Shown: piece after piece, positions 1 to 4,407 of the stretch
Numbering within the stretch: position 1 is the first letter of the stretch
Layout of the letters: each line of letters begins with the position of its first letter
Assembly: GCA_900557455.1 (NCBI GenBank)
Contig: USSM01000018.1
Location: 1 to 11,736, forward strand
Direction: 5' to 3'
DNA from: an uncultured Collinsella sp.
GTDB lineage: Bacteria; Actinomycetota; Coriobacteriia; Coriobacteriales; Coriobacteriaceae
Length of the DNA stretch: 11,736 bases
The notes under the pieces: generated by a model
What the model was told of the DNA's origin: nothing
Databases searched by the model: none
Seen by the model: the letters and a program-made list of their open reading frames with translations, nothing else
Translations under genes and position numbers: made by a program

Positions 1-15
1 CCATGCGGACTCCGT

Positions 16-48
16 TCCGGACCTCAACGGTCCAACTTTTTGTCCGCA
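16..48 (-). repeat. Dispersed repeat, left copy of an inverted pair
   Basis: Read on the minus strand, this stretch starts TGCGGACAAAAAGTTGGACC and runs into a small hairpin (GGACC, 5-nt loop, GGTCC, plus-strand 19-33) ending in TCCGGA. The same arrangement, in opposite orientation, is at 11691-11725; the first 22 positions agree at 21. No gene covers it. It looks like a copy of an interspersed intergenic repeat; its function is unknown. Confidence 0.7.
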
Positions 49-64
49 GTCCCGCTCTCGGAAC

Positions 65-108
65 GGGACACGCTTTCCCATCGGGGCTTCAAACGGAAAC
101 CGTGTCCC
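65..108. repeat. Imperfect inverted repeat, unit 1 of a tandem pair
   Basis: The left arm GGGACACGCTTTCC (65-78) and right arm GGAAACCGTGTCCC (95-108) are complementary at 13 of 14 positions around a 16-nt loop. A second unit of the same design starts exactly 60 bp further on. No T-tract follows, so this is not an obvious terminator. It is more like a REP-type or mobile palindromic unit. Confidence 0.65.
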
Positions 109-123
109 GGACGAGCCTCAGGG

Positions 124-169
124 TGGGACACATTTTCCGGTAGAGGCCTGGGACGGAAGGCGTGTCCCA
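124..169. repeat. Imperfect inverted repeat, unit 2 of a tandem pair
   Basis: The left arm TGGGACACATTTTCC (124-138) and right arm GGAAGGCGTGTCCCA (155-169) pair at 12 of 15 positions around a 16-nt loop. Arm core (GGGACAC...TTCC) and loop length match the unit at 65-108, while the loop sequences differ. This points to selection on, or copying of, the arms. Confidence 0.6.
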
Positions 170-238
170 GAATCCGGCTAATCCGATGGCCAGGTGGTTG
201 AGCGAGCGAGCTCCGAGGCTCCATTACTGAAAATTCAT

Positions 239-267
239 TTGTTAAACCTGGCAACCGTGGGTAGAAT
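239..267 (+). promoter_or_regulatory. Promoter for the putative antisense RNA
   Basis: A TTGTTA -35 box (239-244, 4 of 6 to consensus) and a TAGAAT -10 box (262-267, 5 of 6) are separated by the ideal 17 bp. The predicted start is near 274. No plus-strand reading frame of note follows before the intrinsic terminator at 321-357, so this promoter would drive a short untranslated RNA. Confidence 0.55.
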
Positions 268-309
268 AAAGTCGACGGCAGCCCAAGGGTGATAGCTGGG
301 CAGCGCCGT
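263..309 (-). terminator. Possible terminator of the toxin message
   Basis: On the minus strand the hairpin ACGGC/GCCGT plus GCCCA/TGGGC (275-309) is followed by CGACTTTATTCT, a poor U-tract. It could end the toxin transcript about 25-70 bases after its stop codon, making the message fully overlap the antisense RNA. The U-tract is weak, so this is tentative. Confidence 0.35.
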
Positions 310-357
310 TACTTCGATTAAGGGGTCAATGCCTTAGTGGCGTCGACCCCTCTTTTT
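274..357 (+). ncRNA. Putative antitoxin antisense RNA (about 84 nt)
   Basis: The RNA is bounded by the promoter at 239-267 and the terminator ending near 357. Its 5' half folds into a hairpin with stem ACGGC (275-279)/GCCGT (305-309) continued by GCCCA (281-285)/TGGGC (297-301). Its 3' half is the terminator stem. It is fully complementary to the last 24 bases of the 41-codon minus-strand gene and to about 60 bases of that gene's 3' untranslated region. This 3'-end overlap resembles the TxpA/RatA and BsrG/SR4 type I toxin-antitoxin pairs of Bacillus. The RNA is inferred from DNA signals only; the alternative is the tail of an unknown upstream transcript. Confidence 0.5.
321..357 (+). terminator. 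Intrinsic terminator, plus strand
   Basis: AGGGGTC (321-327) pairs with GACCCCT (345-351), continued after one mismatch by A-T, a G-U wobble and GCC/GGC around a 5-nt loop (334-338), then CTTTTTCT (352-359). The T-run is on the plus strand only. The stem contains the stop codon of the convergent minus-strand gene, so the two transcripts overlap at their 3' ends. Confidence 0.75.
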
Positions 358-459
358 CTGCTTCGTACGCTGCTTGAGTGCCTCGGTAAGCCCGATAAGC
401 GCCGTGAGGAGCGAGACCAAAGCGGTCAGGAGCTTCACGAAATCAGTCAGATCGGTCAT
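334..459 (-). CDS. Small hydrophobic peptide, putative type I toxin (41 aa)
   Basis: A 41-codon gene starting ATG at 459 with an excellent Shine-Dalgarno GGAGGTG (472-466) six bases upstream. An ATG at 465 is possible but sits against the ribosome site. The peptide begins MTDLTDFVK, continues with LLTALVSLLTALIGLTEAL (residues 10-28) and ends in a strongly basic tail rich in Lys, Arg and Gln (29-41). The middle is three seven-residue repeats (LLTALVS, LLTALIG, LTEALKQ), so it could be one membrane span or an amphipathic leucine helix. A short hydrophobic helix plus charged tail is the usual build of type I toxins such as TxpA, BsrG and Fst, although I see no clear sequence match to any of them. 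The context supports the call: a convergent plus-strand RNA overlaps its 3' end, and the leader can hide the ribosome site. The alternative is a membrane microprotein with another role. Confidence 0.65.
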   Translation of the reverse strand: MTDLTDFVKLLTALVSLLTALIGLTEALKQRTKQKKRGRRH

Positions 460-467
460 GGGCATCA

Positions 468-485
468 CCTCCCGTCGCATGGAGG
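468..485 (-). promoter_or_regulatory. Shine-Dalgarno and matching anti-Shine-Dalgarno of the toxin leader
   Basis: On the minus strand CCTCC (485-481) is perfectly complementary to the GGAGG core (472-468) of the 41-codon gene's ribosome site, with an 8-nt loop between. This hairpin would mask translation initiation, as in many type I toxin messages. Confidence 0.5.
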
Positions 486-513
486 GCGCTGCCCGGCACA
501 TGGAACTGCCGTC
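485..513 (-). repeat. Leader repeat shared with the antisense RNA
   Basis: Read on the minus strand, GACGGCAG (513-506) and GGGCAGCGCC (494-485) occur here in the same order and orientation relative to transcription as GACGGCAG (274-281) and GGGCAGCGCC (298-307) in the plus-strand RNA. The spacing is 11 versus 16 bases. The toxin gene is thus flanked by a broken inverted repeat, and both RNAs would carry the same 5' module. Confidence 0.5.
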
Positions 514-523
514 AACAATAACC

Positions 524-553
524 AGTCTATCAAACTGCAGTCATAAATACGAA
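524..553 (-). promoter_or_regulatory. Candidate promoter of the toxin gene
   Basis: On the minus strand TTCGTA (553-548) is 18 bases from TAGACT (529-524), within TGATAGACT. The same TGATAGACT lies in the candidate promoter at 2111-2140. The predicted start is near 517, just before the GACGGCAG motif, mirroring the plus-strand RNA. The -35 match is weak (3 of 6). Confidence 0.35.
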
Positions 554-672
554 TATATGTTCGCTAATAACAGCGACGTGGCCATCTCAAAGCGCGGCTT
601 TACGCAAGGGTGCCGGGTGGCCGCGCTGGGCGATTTCATGTCCGCACGAGCGCCTATCCTTACGGCAATGTA

Positions 673-693
673 GCCGCCTATGTAGCAGGCGGC
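673..693 (+). other. Leader hairpin upstream of the exonuclease gene
   Basis: GCCGCCT (673-679) and AGGCGGC (687-693) form a perfect 7-bp stem with a 7-nt loop, directly upstream of the ribosome site at 701-709. No T-tract follows. It may affect translation or message stability. The remainder of the gap between 541 and 717 is AT-rich at its left end and shows nothing else I can name. Confidence 0.4.
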
Positions 694-717
694 AGGCGAC
701 GGAGAAAGGCCCTGACC

Positions 718-1452
718 GTGCCAGACAAAAAGACGCCGGGTGTGTCGGCTATCGATACGACGAACTTTGCGCGCCAGATCGTGCTCGACTTTGAGTTCGC
801 TCCGGTGCCAAAGCAGCGCCAGCGCCGTGGGTTGCGCAATGAGATTATCGAGGTCGGCGCCGTCAAGCTCGATTACCGCGGCAACGTGATGGGCGAGTTC
901 TCGCAGTTTGTGCAGACGGAATATGCCGAAGGTGTTGCGTATCCCGTCCGCGAGCTCACGGGGATATCGGCCGTGGACACTGCGATGGCCGATCCGCTCT
1001 ACGTGGTGATTAAAAGGCTCGGCGATTGGATCGGTCGCTACTCCGCTCAGGTGGTTTGCTGGAGCGGGGCGGACCGCCGACAGCTTTTGACCGAGTGCCA
1101 GGCAAAGCGCATCGACCTTTCCTCATTTCCTACGGACTGGGCCGACTTGCAGGCGTTTTACACCTCGATCATGGACGTTGGCAGCCATGGGCACGTCTCG
1201 TTGGGCGACGCGGCGACGTGGTTTGGCATCGAGTTTGACGAGTCGACGGGCCATGCCCACAGCGCCCTAGCCGATGCGCGCGTGACCGCCAAGCTGCTCA
1301 AGCAGATGATGGACGGGGACTATCGAGTGAGTCCGCACGCCCAGGAGATCCGCCAGCGGTGGGGGATGGGCGAGCGAGCTCAGACGCGCCTTTCTAGCAA
1401 GTGCCCCGAGCTGGGTGACTTGCTGCTGAAGCTGAAGGCGGAGGGGAGGTAG
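718..1452 (+). CDS. DEDDh-type 3'-5' exonuclease (RNase T / DnaQ-like)
   Basis: A 244-residue protein of the RNase T/DNA polymerase III epsilon exonuclease superfamily, which removes nucleotides from DNA or RNA 3' ends with two metal ions. Exo I is IVLDFEF with D24 and E26. Exo II is probably in CWSGADRRQLL (D119). Exo III is GHAHSALADARV with H181 and D186 in the H-x4-D spacing of the DEDDh class. There is no polymerase, helicase or BRCT domain, so it is a stand-alone nuclease; its substrate cannot be read from the sequence. I chose the GTG at 718 because GGAGAAAGG (701-709) lies eight bases upstream. The frame stays open back to an ATG at 610, but those 36 codons lack a good ribosome site and give unconvincing protein. 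It stands alone between convergent or divergent genes. Compared with oligoribonuclease it is longer and less conserved, closer to KapD/ERI-like stand-alone exonucleases. Confidence 0.85.
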   Translation: MPDKKTPGVSAIDTTNFARQIVLDFEFAPVPKQRQRRGLRNEIIEVGAVKLDYRGNVMGEFSQFVQTEYAEGVAYPVRELTGISAVDTAMADPLYVVIKRLGDWIGRYSAQVVCWSGADRRQLLTECQAKRIDLSSFPTDWADLQAFYTSIMDVGSHGHVSLGDAATWFGIEFDESTGHAHSALADARVTAKLLKQMMDGDYRVSPHAQEIRQRWGMGERAQTRLSSKCPELGDLLLKLKAEGR

Positions 1453-1464
1453 GCCTTTTGAGAA

Positions 1465-1510
1465 CGCCATTCGGTTTGGCATGGCGGAGCTGTAAGCGCG
1501 GCTCCACCAT
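1465..1510. terminator. Overlapping hairpins in a convergent gap
   Basis: Two stems share bases 1481-1486. CGCCAT (1465-1470) pairs with ATGGCG (1481-1486), and ATGGCGGAGC (1481-1490) pairs with GCTCCACCAT (1501-1510) with one C-A mismatch that becomes a G-U wobble in minus-strand RNA. They lie between the ends of the exonuclease gene and of the minus-strand gene at 1563-1985. Neither has a good T-tract, so termination here is only likely from context. Confidence 0.4.
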
Positions 1511-1562
1511 GCTGTTTGAATCAAAGCGTCAACCAGTATGACGAGCTGCCTGGTCTGTCTGC

Positions 1563-1985
1563 CTACACCATCGCAATCCCGCGCACGGCACTCAGCAGCT
1601 CGTGCTCCCTCTGGCTCCATTGGCGCAGCTCGGCCGCGCGCACGGCGCCGCGGCACAGGTCCAGGAATGCCTCGGCTCCCTCGCAGAAGCACTCGCGGGC
1701 AAAGGCGCCGGATCCGTCCGCAACGCACTTGCCGTCGGCGAAGAACTTCCAGCTAGACGGCTCGCGCGAATCGTCTCCAAGCAGCTTGATCTGCAGCACA
1801 TGTGGATTGCCGGCGGCGCAGAGCTCTTCCTCGAGCTTCTGTACCGTAAAGCGCATCTGGTGGGAGAGGCTGCTCTTGACCATGGTCGAGGCGTAGCCAT
1901 TCGGCTCGTCCAGAAGATGCATTCGTTTTGGTTTGGATGCCAGGTTGTGGAAATTGCGCTCACTGCGCACGGAGAAATTGTCCAT
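1563..1985 (-). CDS. Hypothetical protein, 140 aa
   Basis: I do not recognise this family. The start at 1985 is set by GAAAGGAG (1998-1991), five bases upstream; the frame is open further upstream but without a better site. The N-terminus is polar and basic (MDNFSVRSERNF, then KPKRMH). Residues 35-70 (MVKSSLSHQMRFTVQKLEEE onward) look like a helix followed by a strand. A probable strand-turn stretch SSWKFFADGKCVADGSG (77-93) comes next, then a Cys-rich helix (ECFCEGAEAFLDLC, C99, C101 and C111) and a charged C-terminal helix. There is no signal peptide or membrane span. The three cysteines do not form a standard zinc motif. A promoter candidate lies about 125 bases upstream, so it is probably transcribed on its own. 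It is probably a lineage-restricted cytoplasmic protein. Confidence 0.65.
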   Translation of the reverse strand: MDNFSVRSERNFHNLASKPKRMHLLDEPNGYASTMVKSSLSHQMRFTVQKLEEELCAAGNPHVLQIKLLGDDSREPSSWKFFADGKCVADGSGAFARECFCEGAEAFLDLCRGAVRAAELRQWSQREHELLSAVRGIAMV

Positions 1986-2110
1986 ACGGACTCCTTTCAT
2001 CGATGTTGGCAGGGCCACCGTGCCTCTTGGCCGGTTGGCGTCGGGATCGTGGAGCCAACTCTCTACCCCGACTCTGGATAAAACGCGCCCACTCCTTGCG
2101 GGCACGATGG

Positions 2111-2140
2111 AGTCTATCAGCGCGCGCGGACAGAAATCAA
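2111..2140 (-). promoter_or_regulatory. Candidate promoter of the 140-aa protein gene
   Basis: On the minus strand TTGATT (2140-2135) and TAGACT (2116-2111) are 18 bp apart, each matching 4 of 6 consensus bases. Transcription would begin near 2104 and leave a leader of about 120 bases. Confidence 0.4.
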
Positions 2141-2197
2141 GCGCCGCCTGCGAAATGACGTGCAAGCGACGCTTGATTGCGCGGCGATTATTCGGCC

Positions 2198-2289
2198 AAC
2201 ATCCGGAAAAGTGTCGAAATCGGCCGTAAGAAAGTACGGAAAAGTGTCGAATCTGACGGTCTCAACATCCGGAAAAGTGTAACCGGATG
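2198..2289. repeat. Cluster of three CCGGAAAAGTGT repeats
   Basis: AACATCCGGAAAAGTGTCGA (2198-2217), TACGGAAAAGTGTCGAA (2235-2251) and CAACATCCGGAAAAGTGT (2263-2280) are near-copies in one orientation, about 30-36 bases apart. The last copy also forms a perfect 7-bp inverted repeat, CATCCGG (2266-2272) with CCGGATG (2283-2289). The intergenic stretch 1986-2349 otherwise holds only the promoter above and a short GGACG/CGTCC hairpin (2323-2339). Confidence 0.65.
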
Positions 2290-2349
2290 ACAAAACAGCA
2301 CGTAGAAGCTGGTGTTGCATGTGGACGCTTCAGCCGTCCCTAACCCTCG

Positions 2350-3354
2350 CTACTCGTCGTCTCCGTCGTTAGGGTCGCCCTTGAGGGTGTTGATGTCCAG
2401 GTACTGGTTGTCGTCCTCTTTTTGCTGCGTTGCCGATTCGGACGCGGTGGGGCCGCGGAACAGCTGGAATCCCTCAAACGCGATCACGCCGAGCAGAGCG
2501 ATGATGATGGCGATAAAGACAACCTTTGCCGCCTGCGAAAACTCCGAAAAGCGCGGTGGCTCTTCTTCGGCGCGGTAATCGGCAGTGCGCCTATCGTCGG
2601 TGCCGTGGGTATACGACGATGCCGAGGCTGCCTTTACGCTCGCTTGGTTGTAATCGGGAGCGGGCGTGGCGGCAAACGGGTCGCGAGAATAGCCCCTCGA
2701 CGTTTGGCCGTAATCCTCGGTTTCGATACGGCGTGCGCGAGGCTGTTCGCTCGGGCGGTTGGCGTATGCTGCGGTGTTGCCGTATGCGGAGTCGCGTTTC
2801 TCGGCAGCCGCAACCAGGGGGTTTACCGGAATGTCGAGCGCCGGCATGCCGCCCGAGGTCTCGTCCAGATCTGCCGCGGCCCAGGAATCAAAGGCAAACT
2901 GGCGGTTGGAAAGATCATCCAGATCCATGACAGGCGGCTCGAGCTCGGGCTCGGGAGCCGTGTATGCCGACTGCTGCGGGGCAGCGTGGCGAATCGTGCT
3001 GTCTGCCGTGGGGCGCTGTGCCGCTGCAGCGAGAAATGCCGCCGTCTCGGACGGATCGCTAGCAGGACGGGGTGCAGGGGCGGCTTTACGCGTCGTCTGC
3101 ACGATAGGACGGGTGGCAAAGTCGTCCGCGGGCACGGATGCCGGCGCGGGCGTGGCGGAAGGTGCGGGCTTTGCACTTGTTGGGCGAGCTCCGCCGCCCA
3201 TGAGTTCCTCGGCGGTCCAAGGGCGGTCGCTCATCACGTCGTCGAGGCTCAACGCAAACAGATCGTCTTCGCCCTCGTGAAACGCGCGTTTCGCATGCCT
3301 GGCGCCAGAAACGGTGCCTCCGCGGCCGTTGCGTGATGCGTTGCTCGACCCCAT
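2350..3354 (-). CDS. Low-complexity single-span membrane protein, 334 aa
   Basis: Not a family I can name. Residues 1-50 are polar and contain an acidic patch (HEGEDDLFALSLDDVMSDR, 26-44). Residues 55-135 are rich in Ala, Pro, Thr and Ser; 135-270 are mixed acidic and Tyr/Arg/Ser-rich with little predicted fold. One strong hydrophobic segment, AAKVVFIAIIIALLGVIAFE (275-294), extends to about 298, followed by a short acidic tail (QQKEDDNQYLDINTLKGDPN). The protein would be anchored near its C-terminus, with a long, probably cytoplasmic, disordered N-terminal region. The start at 3354 is preferred over an in-frame ATG at 3387: GAAAGGA lies nine bases upstream of it, and a perfect TATAAT (3395-3390) would put the transcript start at or after 3387. 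The build recalls actinobacterial scaffold or envelope proteins, but no function can be assigned. Confidence 0.8.
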   Translation of the reverse strand: MGSSNASRNGRGGTVSGARHAKRAFHEGEDDLFALSLDDVMSDRPWTAEELMGGGARPTSAKPAPSATPAPASVPADDFATRPIVQTTRKAAPAPRPASDPSETAAFLAAAAQRPTADSTIRHAAPQQSAYTAPEPELEPPVMDLDDLSNRQFAFDSWAAADLDETSGGMPALDIPVNPLVAAAEKRDSAYGNTAAYANRPSEQPRARRIETEDYGQTSRGYSRDPFAATPAPDYNQASVKAASASSYTHGTDDRRTADYRAEEEPPRFSEFSQAAKVVFIAIIIALLGVIAFEGFQLFRGPTASESATQQKEDDNQYLDINTLKGDPNDGDDE

Positions 3355-3389
3355 CTTGTTCCATCCTTTCGAAATATTCGCATTCATCG

Positions 3390-3418
3390 ATTATATGGAA
3401 CTTGCCTTGCGGCCGACT
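3390..3418 (-). promoter_or_regulatory. Promoter of the membrane protein gene
   Basis: A perfect TATAAT occurs on the minus strand at 3395-3390, but the -35 region (near 3418-3413, AGTCGG) is poor. The predicted start near 3383 leaves about 30 bases before the chosen ATG at 3354. Confidence 0.45.
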
Positions 3419-3476
3419 CTCGGATTCGTGCATTCCAGAACTCGCGCCCAAAAGGGGAGGGGTGCAAGCGCGCTGA

Positions 3477-4130
3477 CTATTTGTCGCCAGCAGCAGCTTT
3501 GGCCTCGTTGAGGTAGCTATAGAAGCTGTACTTGGAGATGCCAAAGAACTCGCAGGCACGTTCGCTCGACTTGGAAATGAGGAAGGCGCCGCGACGGTCG
3601 AGGTAGCCAATGGCACGGATGCGCTCGTCTTTGGTCATGAGGGCTGCAGGCTTGCCCACGTATTGCTCGCACTCGCGCAGCAGGTCTTCGAGCAGGTCGC
3701 CGATGTTTTTGGTGATGGGCTCGGGCTCGGTGTATCCCTTGTTGCCCGTGCCGGTGAGCGCGTCGAGCGAACGCTCAAAAGCCTTCATGAGCGTAATGTC
3801 AAAGTTAATGGCCAAAATGCCGACGGGCTTGCCCTCGTCGTTGCGGATAAAGATGGTCGAGGACTTGAGCAGCTTGCCATCGGCGGTTTTGGTGAGGTAT
3901 GGCTCGCGGTCGTGCACGTCGGCGGTGCCCTCGTGCATGGACTCAAGCACAATATGGCTGGGGCCGTCACCCAGTTTGCGCCCGCTGACGTGGCCGTTTT
4001 CGATCACTACGATGGAGTGGTCCACGTCCTCGGTCTCCAAGTCGTGGACGACGACTTCGCAGTTGGGGCCAAACTGGAGCGCCAGGCCGTGTGCAAGGCG
4101 CTTGTAAAACTCAATCTGTGCGGGGGTCAT
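3477..4130 (-). CDS. YheO/DauR-family PAS-HTH transcriptional regulator
   Basis: A 217-residue protein with the two domains of the YheO/DauR family. Residues about 5-120 are a YheO-like PAS ligand-sensing domain (VVVHDLE at 26-32; FIRNDEGKPVGILAINFD at 94-111). Residues about 160-212 are a C-terminal helix-turn-helix (ALMTKDERIRAIGYLDRRGA, then SERACEFFGISKYSFYSYL). AGGAAGG lies upstream of the ATG. The gene is divergent from ygeX with 277 bases between them, the usual position of a local regulator. The region contains two identical palindromes that suit a dimeric regulator. Family members include DauR of Pseudomonas, which represses D-arginine catabolism; whether this one represses or activates is not visible. 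Its ligand may be a purine-derived ureido compound or 2,3-diaminopropionate (inference). Confidence 0.9.
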   Translation of the reverse strand: MTPAQIEFYKRLAHGLALQFGPNCEVVVHDLETEDVDHSIVVIENGHVSGRKLGDGPSHIVLESMHEGTADVHDREPYLTKTADGKLLKSSTIFIRNDEGKPVGILAINFDITLMKAFERSLDALTGTGNKGYTEPEPITKNIGDLLEDLLRECEQYVGKPAALMTKDERIRAIGYLDRRGAFLISKSSERACEFFGISKYSFYSYLNEAKAAAGDK

Positions 4131-4249
4131 GGGTGCCTTCCTAAAAATTAGTTTGGGCTCACTTTGCCATAAACCACATCTGTTCGCAAATTACGAAAGC
4201 GTCGCTGCGCTATGTGACCGTTCGGCGGCAAAAAGGTACCGATTACGGC

Positions 4250-4264
4250 AACAAACAATTTGTT
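4250..4264. promoter_or_regulatory. Putative operator 1 (AACAAA-N3-TTTGTT)
   Basis: A perfect 6-bp palindrome, AACAAA and TTTGTT, around CAA, in the gap between the regulator and ygeX. It overlaps the candidate ygeX -35 box. A second copy with the same half-sites is centred 51 bp downstream. It is probably bound by the adjacent PAS-HTH protein. Confidence 0.6.
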
Positions 4265-4289
4265 AGGTTTGCCAATCAAAAAGTGTGAT
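4260..4289 (+). promoter_or_regulatory. Weak candidate promoter for the ygeX gene set
   Basis: TTGTTA (4260-4265) is 18 bp from TGTGAT (4284-4289), each 4 of 6 to consensus, giving a start near 4296 and a leader of about 110 bases. The boxes are poor, so an activator or another promoter in this 277-base region is equally possible. Confidence 0.3.
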
Positions 4290-4300
4290 AGAACAGTGCT

Positions 4301-4315
4301 AACAAACTTTTTGTT
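4301..4315. promoter_or_regulatory. Putative operator 2 (AACAAA-N3-TTTGTT)
   Basis: The same perfect half-sites as operator 1, with CTT as spacer. The centre-to-centre distance to operator 1 is 51 bp, close to five helical turns, so both would face the same side of the DNA. It lies just after the candidate transcription start. Confidence 0.6.
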
Positions 4316-4407
4316 TGGCATCCACATAAAAGTTCAGTCGCATGAATGGGAATGGGCTGAAACGCGTATGCGGGGGCCGGCAAGAGAGGACTTAAGGAGT
4401 TCACCGT

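Noticed and set aside
24..254. Minus-strand open frame of 76 codons at the left edge
   Set aside because: It runs through the repeat units, has no convincing ribosome site and gives low-complexity Pro/Arg-rich protein.
274..357. Riboswitch or tRNA-like structure
   Set aside because: The folding is a simple hairpin plus terminator; no conserved aptamer core or tRNA arms could be identified.
610..717. Longer start (ATG at 610) for the exonuclease
   Set aside because: No good ribosome site at 610, and the added 36 residues lie before the conserved fold; the GTG at 718 has GGAGAAAGG eight bases upstream.
2422..3336. Plus-strand open frame opposite the membrane protein gene
   Set aside because: Arg/Gly/Cys-rich composition without a ribosome site; the minus frame has the promoter, ribosome site and a clean membrane span.
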